DNA of 7,698 nt, taken from contig JAQWAJ010000069.1 of the NCBI GenBank assembly GCA_028707745.1, positions 1 to 7,698 on the forward strand, written 5' to 3'. The notes below the pieces were generated by a model, which did no database searches, had not been told where the DNA came from, and saw nothing but the letters and a program-made list of their open reading frames with translations. This DNA is from Bacteroidales bacterium (GTDB lineage: Bacteria > Bacteroidota > Bacteroidia > Bacteroidales > UBA12481). The translations under genes were made by a program, and so were the position numbers. Position 1 is the stretch's first letter. Each line of letters starts with the position of its first letter. Below are positions 1 through 6,211 of the stretch, one piece after another.

Positions 1-1047
1 AAACCGACCGTCTTCTTTTTGAAAAGAGAGATTGTACATCACCCCGTTGCGTGCTTCCTCACCGATGCCCAGGATTGTTGCAGCCTCGAGAATAAAGGCC
101 CCGTCAACGATCCAGAGTCCGCGGTAGCAGGTTGGTCCGACCTGGAAAGCCGGCAGCCCCTTTTTGATCTCTCTGGCTTGCCAGATGTTTCTGACTGATG
201 CATCGATCAGATCCTGAATACCAGGATCGGGAACCGTGATCCGGTTGTAAGGCAGATCGACAGATTTCCAATATAATTCCGATTCTTTTTTACAACGGAT
301 GGCCTGATCGAGGGTAACCGGCCATCTGGCAAGCGCTCCGCCGCCATACAACATCACAGCGAAGGTGATGGTTTGGCCTGGCTTAATGTGAACCGGACCG
401 ATCTTAACGTGTGTTTCTTTTTCAGATATTATCAGGGATGAAGGATCAAGCGGCAGAGAGCATCCGATCTTTTCACGGTTATTCAGGGTGAGTGTATTAT
501 CCAAAAAACTGACAGGAAGCGAACTGTTAATCCTGATTGAAGGTGACAGCACTTTGTCGTGATTGCTCGTATTTCTGATTCTGACCAGGATTACTGCATT
601 TCGTGGCTCCTCTTTCCCGGTGCCCCGATCCATATCAGGCTCATCAGAAAGAGGTATGGCTAATGCCCTTATTCTGTCAGGAATCCAGGTAACCGTGAAA
701 GCCTCCTCGGTAATTTCAAAATCAGGATGTGATTTCCGGGTAATCATGATGGGCATCCTTGAGGATTCAATCTCTTGCCCAACCCAAACAACATGATCTG
801 TAACATCGATCCCGATTTGTGTACGGGGCTCTCCATACTGGTTCACCGGGAAAGGGTGAATTCTCAGGTTGCCATGCTCGTCAGCCAATGTCTTATATGG
901 ATCATCGGGCAGGCAAATAGTGCTTTGCCAGAACGGCGGCGCATAGCGATAATCGACTTTAATGTCCTGGCAAATAGCTAGATGGGGACTGCATAAAAGG
1001 ATGATTAATAATGAAATAACAGGCTTGAGGGTTTGGTGGGTTTTCAT
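1..1047 (-). CDS. Secreted six-hairpin glycosidase-like protein (C-terminus beyond left edge)
   Basis: This is an open reading frame of 349 codons from an ATG at 1047 to the left edge with no stop, so only the N-terminal part is visible. Residues 1-26 form an export signal (K2 and K8, hydrophobic core from V10 to L18, likely cleavage after AIC26 before QD); LAIC is only a poor lipobox. Residues ~30-255 are beta-rich without helix-forming blocks, as expected for an N-terminal beta-sandwich. From ~274 the character becomes helical: PDPGIQDLIDASVRNIWQA, then GPTCYRGLWIVDGAFILEAA (304-323). A W-x-x-D element in the first helices is typical of (alpha/alpha)6-toroid glycosidases (GH15/63/78-like clans), and D315 would be a candidate functional residue. 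The start follows the CAP gene stop by 2 nt, implying co-transcription and probably translational coupling. The substrate cannot be told. The family is recognised by pattern only; the exact GH family is unknown. Confidence 0.72.
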   Translation of the reverse strand, partial: MKTHQTLKPVISLLIILLCSPHLAICQDIKVDYRYAPPFWQSTICLPDDPYKTLADEHGNLRIHPFPVNQYGEPRTQIGIDVTDHVVWVGQEIESSRMPIMITRKSHPDFEITEEAFTVTWIPDRIRALAIPLSDEPDMDRGTGKEEPRNAVILVRIRNTSNHDKVLSPSIRINSSLPVSFLDNTLTLNNREKIGCSLPLDPSSLIISEKETHVKIGPVHIKPGQTITFAVMLYGGGALARWPVTLDQAIRCKKESELYWKSVDLPYNRITVPDPGIQDLIDASVRNIWQAREIKKGLPAFQVGPTCYRGLWIVDGAFILEAATILGIGEEARNGVMYNLSFQKEDGRF

Positions 1048-1049
1048 AA

Positions 1050-1613
1050 TTAGTTCTGAGGTTTGGCAAAAACCTGGGTCCAGTACTTTCCGATGGGCCA
1101 GGCTCCCATATCGGTGTAAACAGGATTCATGATATTTTCACAATGGCCGGGACTTTTTAGCCACTCTTTAACAACATCGTCTTCGTAGAGGATTCCGTAT
1201 GCAAGGTTTTCGGCGCAATCGGTCCAGAAATAGCGTTGGGTATAAATCCGGTCACCCACAAATTGACCGTTACTTCCTTTGTGGCTGATGAAATTGTTTT
1301 CCGACATATCTGTGCTATGAATTTTGGCTGCTGCAGCGAGCTGATCGTTCCATTTCAGATCGCCGGCCGGACCGTACCACTTTTTGCCACAATAGTGTCC
1401 GCTTCGACGGGCCTTGTTCACCAGACTCAGCATTTTACTCCGGCTAAACAGGACAATATCATCAGGTTCTCTGGCTTCACAGGAGGAGGACTTCGGGAAC
1501 AGAAGAGGAAAGATAAATAACCCCATCAACATTAGAGTTGGCAACTTTATAGAGTTGCCAACTCTTTTATAAAGGTCTGATATATAGTTTGTTGCAAAAA
1601 AGGACCTTCCCAT
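1050..1613 (-). CDS. Secreted CAP/SCP-domain (YkwD-like) protein
   Basis: 187 residues from the longest start. The CAP domain spans about residues 58-187. Visible motifs are LSLVNKARRSG (62-72), LKWNDQLAAAAKIHSTDM (86-103), FISH (108-111), CAENLAYG (133-140), EWLKSPGHCENIMNPVYTDMG (150-170, key residues E150, H157, N160) and YWTQVF (177-182). H111, E135, E150 and H157 are candidates for the His/Glu cavity tetrad of the family. C75 and C158 could form a disulfide, leaving C133 unpaired. A hydrophobic stretch at 24-39 is the export signal; SSSC45 is at best a weak lipobox. Bacterial CAP proteins are exported, and their biochemical roles are mostly unsettled. The start is doubtful: residues 1-26 lie inside a palindromic repeat element, and ATG codons at 1532 (M28) and 1526 (M30) are alternatives, though these shorter forms lose every positive charge ahead of the hydrophobic core. 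The gene is followed after 2 nt by the glycosidase-like gene. Confidence 0.9.
   Translation of the reverse strand: MGRSFFATNYISDLYKRVGNSIKLPTLMLMGLFIFPLLFPKSSSCEAREPDDIVLFSRSKMLSLVNKARRSGHYCGKKWYGPAGDLKWNDQLAAAAKIHSTDMSENNFISHKGSNGQFVGDRIYTQRYFWTDCAENLAYGILYEDDVVKEWLKSPGHCENIMNPVYTDMGAWPIGKYWTQVFAKPQN
1534..1565. repeat. Paired palindrome, copy 1 (perfect 13-bp inverted repeat, 6-nt loop)
   Basis: Arms AGAGTTGGCAACT (1534-1546) and AGTTGCCAACTCT (1553-1565) are exact reverse complements around the loop TTATAG. Each arm also contains its own odd-centred palindrome AGTTGNCAACT (1536-1546 and 1553-1563, centres 17 bp apart). It overlaps codons ~17-27 of the longest CAP reading frame and ends one base before the alternative ATG at 1532. 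In the minus-strand transcript it would form a strong hairpin abutting that ATG. Confidence 0.93.
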
Positions 1614-1652
1614 AATTGGCTGTTAATCAGTCGTTAGTAGTTTTATTTCTAA

Positions 1653-1681
1653 AGTTGCCAACTATAAAGGAGTTTTCAACT
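1653..1681. repeat. Paired palindrome, copy 2 (degenerate)
   Basis: AGTTGCCAACT (1653-1663) and AGTTTTCAACT (1671-1681) are separated by ATAAAGG, centres 18 bp apart. With the flanking AA and TT the arms pair at 11 of 13 positions. The second half-site departs from AGTTGNCAACT at one non-central base. It is the interior copy of the three pairs. Confidence 0.8.
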
Positions 1682-1812
1682 TTTCTTAAAACAAAAGGGA
1701 ACATAGTAAAGTGTTTAATAATGAACGTGTTACGATATGATAGGACATTGATGATGGATTTTGTTTATATTTAAATTATTGGTCTATAACGGATTAACTT
1801 AATGATTATTTC

Positions 1813-1840
1813 AGTTGTCAACTCTATAAAGTTGCCAACT
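1813..1840. repeat. Paired palindrome, copy 3 (opposite orientation to copy 1)
   Basis: AGTTGTCAACT (1813-1823) and AGTTGCCAACT (1830-1840) flank CTATAA, centres 17 bp apart. The second half-site extends to a 17-bp odd-centred palindrome, TAAAGTTGCCAACTTTA (1827-1843). It lies 23 nt past the DUF5107 stop. Read on the minus strand no T-run follows the hairpin, so it is not a classic intrinsic terminator. Confidence 0.92.
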
Positions 1841-1863
1841 TTACCTTTACTTATATCTACCAA

Positions 1864-4800
1864 TTACTGTACAACTACCTTTTTTGTGATCTCATAAACC
1901 AGAGCCAATTGCCCGTCACCCAACCCCCACGGGGTCTCCTCAGGCTTCCAGTCAAGGCGTTCCAGCGCTTTTTGTGCTGCTGGCAGATTGCCGGAATACA
2001 TCGCCACCGACCACATCATGATTGGATTGGCCGGTTCGACTTTCATCCAGGAGGTTAGCAAATCATCACCCTCCTTTTCCCTGCTGGCAAGCCTGTAACT
2101 CAGGGCCACCAATAAACTCGGACTATCCCAGCCGGATTTCCGGTTGATCGTATCATTAATAACCCTGGCAAAGCTTTTTCCAGCCTCCGCTCTCTTGTCC
2201 ATCTGCAGATAACATAAGCCGGTCAGGTAATCCTCTATCCGCTCATCGGCGAGATATGGCTTGCCGACACCCAGCGATTCGGGCCATAAACGTGCGGCCG
2301 ACAGATCATCCAATGCCTTTTGGTAACGTTGATGTTTCAGATAGTCGAGGGCTCTCAGAACCAATGCAGATCGATAGACATCATGCCCTTCACGCGCTCC
2401 TTCGGCCGGCAATAGTATAATCCTGTTCAGGATATCCAGACAAGCATCATAGTTTTGATTGTTCAGTTCCGCTTTTGCCTGGTCAAAATCAAGAATCATG
2501 TGGCCTGGGATCTTTACGGTGGCTTTTTCGGAAATTTCCAAATACCTCGACCATACCCGGTTTTTGGCGTAAAAAGCACTCAGGGCATGCCAGGTCCGCC
2601 AATCGTCGGGAGCCAGCACCTGTGCCCGCAGTAAATCACGCAATACCAGCTCATTCTCCGATCCTTCGAAAAGCTTCGCCCGGGCTAGGTAAAAGTGGGC
2701 TTCTGCCGGCTTATCCCCGCATGATTTGAACAAATCCCTGGCTTTCAATGAATCATCCAGATTTAACCGGATCAAACCCTGATAATATCTGTTTTGCCAG
2801 GCTGGTTGTTCCGACTCGGCCCATTCCAATACGGTCAGCGTTTCCGGACGGTAGGGGAAAACGAATTTGGTTGTAGCGGAAATTGCAGGCTTCCTTGCTG
2901 CCAGATAATCCCTCCAGTACTGAATTTCTGCCTGGTCCGGAGCTAATTCCAACAATGCTTTTGCTTCTTTATCCAGATCCAGGTTGTGATAGAATATAGC
3001 CAGTTCCAGATAGGTTTGCTCCGGAAATTCATTGCGGATCAGGTTCTTGAATGTACTGAGATTTTCTGGTGATGGCTCATTCAGATATTGTTCGTATCCG
3101 GCAAAATGGTTCAGGGGATCTATACTGATGAGCTTCTGCAAAACTTCCCCTGCACCAGTCGGATGGCCGGCGAGTCGGTTGGCAATCGCTTCAAATTGAA
3201 TAGCTTTGATATTATAGCGGTTGTAATCCTGTGCCAGCCTTGAATACTTGAAAACCTGATCGTATTTCCGCTCCATCAGTGCGATCTCAGCAAGCCCGGT
3301 ATAGGCAGCTGAACGATATTCCATCGACCGTGTCGCCAGTCCAAATGCCTCTTTTGCTTCATAAAACGCCTCTTTTCCCCGGCTCTTTTTAACGATCCCC
3401 AAGAGGTAGTTGGATTTCGGATCATAAGTGTCAAATGAAAGTGCCGTCATCAGAAGTTCCTCAGAGAGTTTCGGTTTAAGAATTCTCACGTACTCCTCAG
3501 CCAGTCCTGACAATGCAGGAATGTAATGGGCGTCGGCCGACAGACACTTGCGATAGTAGTCGCGTGCCTGCGAATATTCGCGCTGACGACTGAATTCAAT
3601 CGCTTTCAGATATAATCCCTGAACAGAATTCCAGTCGAAAGGCGGTGATACTACCGGACGGTCGGTGTTGCGTGCTAGCTGATCTTCGGGCGACCATCTA
3701 AGCTTTCCGCTTGCCAGCGAGACTGCTGACGGATTTTTCTCGACCGGGTAAACGAACAGTTCCAGCGGTTTCAAGTTGAGGGGAACTCTGACTTCCTGCC
3801 CGGATCCGTATTCAACGATCAATGTATCATTGATATACTCCAGCGGAGAGAGACGAATTTCTTTTTTGGTTCCATCCATCAGATTCAGAATGCCGGCCTC
3901 GCTGATCTCCGTTACCCCTCCGGTTCCCACAACCGGGAACCAGTATTCGCTGAACCGTTCACAGCTGTTGCCGGGAAATCCCATGTGTTTAAACGGGGTC
4001 AGGGTACTGCCTGCAGCTTCCTGGTTAAAGAGCAATCCTGTCTGTATTTCAGTGTATTGCCTGTTTCCGGGTTGATCGGTCAGCAGGTTGGTCCAGATAG
4101 CTCCCTGCGGGCTCAGCGACCAGATCCAGATTTTCTTCCCGGGCTTTTCGGTGTAATCATTCCAATGGCCAAATCCGAAATTCCGGGATGAATAGTATCC
4201 GGCAAAGAAATCGGTATAAGCTCCGAGAACATGATAACTGTGATCGCTGCCATAATTATTTTCGGAATATCCCGATATGTTCCTGCCATCTGCCAGAACC
4301 GGCCAGGGGGATTCCTCACCGCCATGGCCGATATAATGATCGCCCGGATAGTAATACGTCAGGTCAGGCGCAGCATCTGCAGCTGCTGTAGCCCAATGGT
4401 ATTTCGAGGTGCTCATGTCGGTTGCATTGAACCAGAACAGGTCCGTTTCAATGCGGGCCTTGTCTTTGGGCAGTCTGATCTCCCCCCGCCACTCCGTTCT
4501 GGAGGTCAGGTCCATGGCACCCACGATACAGGAAACGCTGCCATCAGAATTCGTGCGGGTTAAATAATCCACCGGAGTGGCAGTGGTGGGCGCATGCCCG
4601 ATGGAGCCGAAATTGAACTCAATACCACCCGATGTCCAGGCCCCGCGCATAGCGATATCTCTGAATTTGATAACCTTATTGAAGTAGATGAACTCCTGCC
4701 CTGTAGATTTTTCAATGGCTCCCAAAATTTTACCACCCATCTCAGGGGCAATCAGAACCCGGATCCACTCATTTTCGAGCTCGACGATTTTCCAGTCCCG

Positions 4801-5016
4801 ATTAATCCCTTGAGTAGTATATCCGTCAAAACGGAAATATGGATAGATTTTTCCGGTTCGCGCCACCGGATTCGGATCACTATATGGATAGGTGAGAAAC
4901 AAACGGTTGTATTCACGAATGCCGGCGCTCTGCGCAGCGAGGCCAATCGGGGTAAGGAAAGAGATGAGTGTGGATACATTGATGAGCAACAAGAGCGACA
5001 GTAACCGGCGTTTCAT
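1864..5016 (-). CDS. Secreted DUF5107 (mutarotase-like) protein with TPR-like tail
   Basis: 1050 residues, complete. Residues 1-28 are a signal peptide (KRR, leucine-rich core, cleavage near GLAA before QS). Residues ~60-370 match the DUF5107 type, a galactose-mutarotase-like beta-sandwich: APEMGGKILGAIEKSTGQEF (90-109), GHGGEESPWP (230-239), KIWIWSLSPQGAIWTNLLTD (295-314), YTEIQTG (321-327), and SEYWFPVVGTGG (356-367). A short beta-rich linker runs to ~430. From ~460 to ~1000 the chain is helical with TPR-like pairs (for example YLKAIEFSRQREYSQARDYY at 469-488, and units near 570-600, 770-800, 850-905 and 930-955). DUF5107 with TPRs is a known architecture of uncharacterised function. The beta-sandwich suggests sugar binding or processing, and the TPRs suggest protein contacts; both are inferences. 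The ATG at 5016 directly precedes an ideal signal sequence, so the start is secure. It is divergent from the GNAT gene and co-oriented with CAP and glycosidase downstream. Confidence 0.88.
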   Translation of the reverse strand: MKRRLLSLLLLINVSTLISFLTPIGLAAQSAGIREYNRLFLTYPYSDPNPVARTGKIYPYFRFDGYTTQGINRDWKIVELENEWIRVLIAPEMGGKILGAIEKSTGQEFIYFNKVIKFRDIAMRGAWTSGGIEFNFGSIGHAPTTATPVDYLTRTNSDGSVSCIVGAMDLTSRTEWRGEIRLPKDKARIETDLFWFNATDMSTSKYHWATAAADAAPDLTYYYPGDHYIGHGGEESPWPVLADGRNISGYSENNYGSDHSYHVLGAYTDFFAGYYSSRNFGFGHWNDYTEKPGKKIWIWSLSPQGAIWTNLLTDQPGNRQYTEIQTGLLFNQEAAGSTLTPFKHMGFPGNSCERFSEYWFPVVGTGGVTEISEAGILNLMDGTKKEIRLSPLEYINDTLIVEYGSGQEVRVPLNLKPLELFVYPVEKNPSAVSLASGKLRWSPEDQLARNTDRPVVSPPFDWNSVQGLYLKAIEFSRQREYSQARDYYRKCLSADAHYIPALSGLAEEYVRILKPKLSEELLMTALSFDTYDPKSNYLLGIVKKSRGKEAFYEAKEAFGLATRSMEYRSAAYTGLAEIALMERKYDQVFKYSRLAQDYNRYNIKAIQFEAIANRLAGHPTGAGEVLQKLISIDPLNHFAGYEQYLNEPSPENLSTFKNLIRNEFPEQTYLELAIFYHNLDLDKEAKALLELAPDQAEIQYWRDYLAARKPAISATTKFVFPYRPETLTVLEWAESEQPAWQNRYYQGLIRLNLDDSLKARDLFKSCGDKPAEAHFYLARAKLFEGSENELVLRDLLRAQVLAPDDWRTWHALSAFYAKNRVWSRYLEISEKATVKIPGHMILDFDQAKAELNNQNYDACLDILNRIILLPAEGAREGHDVYRSALVLRALDYLKHQRYQKALDDLSAARLWPESLGVGKPYLADERIEDYLTGLCYLQMDKRAEAGKSFARVINDTINRKSGWDSPSLLVALSYRLASREKEGDDLLTSWMKVEPANPIMMWSVAMYSGNLPAAQKALERLDWKPEETPWGLGDGQLALVYEITKKVVVQ

Positions 5017-5083
5017 GATATTGATTTTTTACTAAAATACGGATTTGATTGACTATTTTTAGTTACTTAACCGCAATGTAATA
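5017..5083. promoter_or_regulatory. Divergent intergenic region holding promoters for the DUF5107 and GNAT genes
   Basis: This 67-bp AT-rich spacer separates two divergently transcribed starts, so at least one promoter should lie here or overlap the gene ends. On the minus strand TATTTTAG (5039 to 5032) matches the Bacteroidota -7 consensus TAnnTTTG at five of six fixed positions and lies 15 nt before the DUF5107 ATG, but no TTTG-type -33 element sits at the right distance. On the plus strand TTTG at 5044-5047 has no matching -7 box. No Shine-Dalgarno sequence is visible before either start. Confidence 0.35.
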
Positions 5084-6202
5084 ATGTCGGAGTTTCCCAT
5101 GAACAAAAGGGTAGAAGTCAGATGGGCGGAAGATTTGGATAATCAGTCTGTTCTCGAGCTCTCACCGCGATGTGCACAAGCCGGAATGATTACCATGTAT
5201 CCCGATCGTGCCCCGGTTTTCAACAGGTTACATCGTTTAGTGGACCCGGATTCTTATCATGCAATTGCCCTGAACGGGAATAAAGTTGTGGGGTTGTTTG
5301 GTACACTCCATACTGATATGTACCTGTGCGATAAGCCGGTGCGAACTGCCTATTTCATGGATTTCAGAGTTGATCCCGACTTTCGCGTTGGGTTGACTGC
5401 ATACCGGCTTGTCAGGCGCACCCTTGATTTTGAATCTGAATCAGGCACCCGGATGGCTCTGGCTACCGTATTGAAAAACAATGACGCTCCGATGATTTTT
5501 ACCAAGGGCAGGGGAGGCCTTCCGGCTTCATTGTATCTCGGAGATAACCGGATTTACAGTTTTGTGCCGGTACGCAGGCTGAAAATTGATGACCGGTTTG
5601 TCATACGAAAGGCAACTCTTGAAGATGTTCCGTCCCTGGTTGGCTTGTATAACCGTTTTTACGGATCGTACCAGCTGGCTCCCAGAATGACCGAAGAGAC
5701 TTTCCTTCATTATATTACGAACATTGAAGGGTTAGAGATCGATCATTTTTTTGTGGCATGCGAAAAGGGTGAAATAAAAGCTGTCGGAGCTGCCTGGGAT
5801 GCCAGATCCATCAAACGATACTGGGTCATCCGGTCGAATATCAAGGTCAGACTGATGTCGGAACTGGTGAAGTTTTTGTCGTTCCTGGGGCGAAAGATGC
5901 CTGAACCGATCCGTACCAACCAACCCCTGAAACAACTTACCCTTGTATTATATGCACATGATCAGTCAACTGAGGCGCTCACTGCCATCTTTCGTCATAT
6001 CAATAACCTGCACTTAGGTGGAGAATACTCACTGATTCAGGTTCAGATGCATGAGGATGATCCGGTAAACGAATGCCTGAAAGGATTGCTGGGTGCCTCA
6101 CTTTACAGTGAAATACATCTGTTTGCGAATACCCTCCAATTTGCAAGGGAAATCCAGAATACAACCGCAAAGGTGCATCTGGAATTCCCTAATTATCTTT
6201 AA
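5084..6202 (+). CDS. GNAT-type acyltransferase-like protein, apparent tandem GNAT
   Basis: 372 residues, no signal peptide or membrane segment, so cytoplasmic. The N-terminal GNAT unit covers ~10-165: NKVVGLFGTLHTDMYLCDKP (66-85, strand-turn-strand), then AYFMDFRVDPDFRVGLTAYR (89-108, motif A region before the acyl-CoA loop). The loop is degenerate: the usual glycines of R-G-x-G-x-G/A are mostly replaced in RVGLTA (101-106). A second unit begins at RFVIRKATLEDVPSLVGLYN (171-190) with FFVACEKGEIKAVGAAWD (222-239) and ends near residue 350; its motif A is not clear. Family knowledge says GNATs move acyl groups from acyl-CoA to amines; the substrate here is unknown, and weak CoA loops leave open a non-catalytic role. 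The ATG at 5084 is used; ATG at 5099 (M6) is equally possible because the family similarity starts near residue 10. It is monocistronic by layout: divergent upstream, convergent downstream. Confidence 0.82.
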   Translation: MSEFPMNKRVEVRWAEDLDNQSVLELSPRCAQAGMITMYPDRAPVFNRLHRLVDPDSYHAIALNGNKVVGLFGTLHTDMYLCDKPVRTAYFMDFRVDPDFRVGLTAYRLVRRTLDFESESGTRMALATVLKNNDAPMIFTKGRGGLPASLYLGDNRIYSFVPVRRLKIDDRFVIRKATLEDVPSLVGLYNRFYGSYQLAPRMTEETFLHYITNIEGLEIDHFFVACEKGEIKAVGAAWDARSIKRYWVIRSNIKVRLMSELVKFLSFLGRKMPEPIRTNQPLKQLTLVLYAHDQSTEALTAIFRHINNLHLGGEYSLIQVQMHEDDPVNECLKGLLGASLYSEIHLFANTLQFAREIQNTTAKVHLEFPNYL

Positions 6203-6211
6203 TTATTCTGA

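Larger units (their letters stand above)
1535..1841. repeat. 307-bp segment bounded by inverted 28-bp repeats (possible MITE/REP-doublet element)
   Basis: The outer paired palindromes (1536-1563 and 1813-1840) match in opposite orientation at 27 of 28 positions; orientation is set by the spacer, TTATAG at left and CTATAA at right. A TA dinucleotide lies at both edges (1533-1534 and 1842-1843), which could be a TA target duplication but is weak evidence in AT-rich DNA. The interior is AT-rich, has no gene I can support, and holds a degenerate third pair. The segment fills nearly all the space between the DUF5107 stop (1864) and the CAP internal ATG (1532). It could be a MITE-like insertion, a REP/BIME-type extragenic element, or an array of regulator sites; I cannot decide between them from one locus. 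The promoter of the CAP operon, if separate, should also lie here, but I see no clear TAnnTTTG -7 box on the minus strand. Confidence 0.4.

Noticed and set aside
563..981. Two short plus-strand frames (563-796 and 775-981).
   Set aside because: They lie antisense to the glycosidase-like partial gene, have no recognisable domain or plausible start context, and read as low-complexity shadow translations.
1534..1840. CRISPR array.
   Set aside because: Only three units, irregular spacing (about 118 and 160 bp), mixed orientation, and each unit is a self-palindrome rather than a direct repeat with unique spacers.
1813..1843. Intrinsic terminator for the DUF5107 gene at copy 3 of the palindrome.
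   Set aside because: The position is right but no T-run follows the hairpin on the minus strand, and the same element recurs twice away from gene ends.
4188..5004. Several overlapping frames of 60-136 residues on both strands inside the DUF5107 gene, the longest at 4594-5004 plus.
   Set aside because: All overlap a well-supported domain coding region, are mutually overlapping, and their translations show no family pattern.
1864..5016. Bacteroidota O-glycosylation motifs D-(S/T)-(A/I/L/M/T/V) in the DUF5107 protein, at D397, D755 and D955, as substrates of the adjacent DUF2723 protein.
   Set aside because: Three matches in 1050 residues is about what chance composition gives, and a link of DUF2723 to that motif is not something I can support.
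5076..5086. Two-codon start-stop frame (ATG TAA) just before the GNAT start.
   Set aside because: It could be a leader mini-frame, but a single ATG-TAA in AT-rich DNA is expected by chance and no regulatory structure accompanies it.
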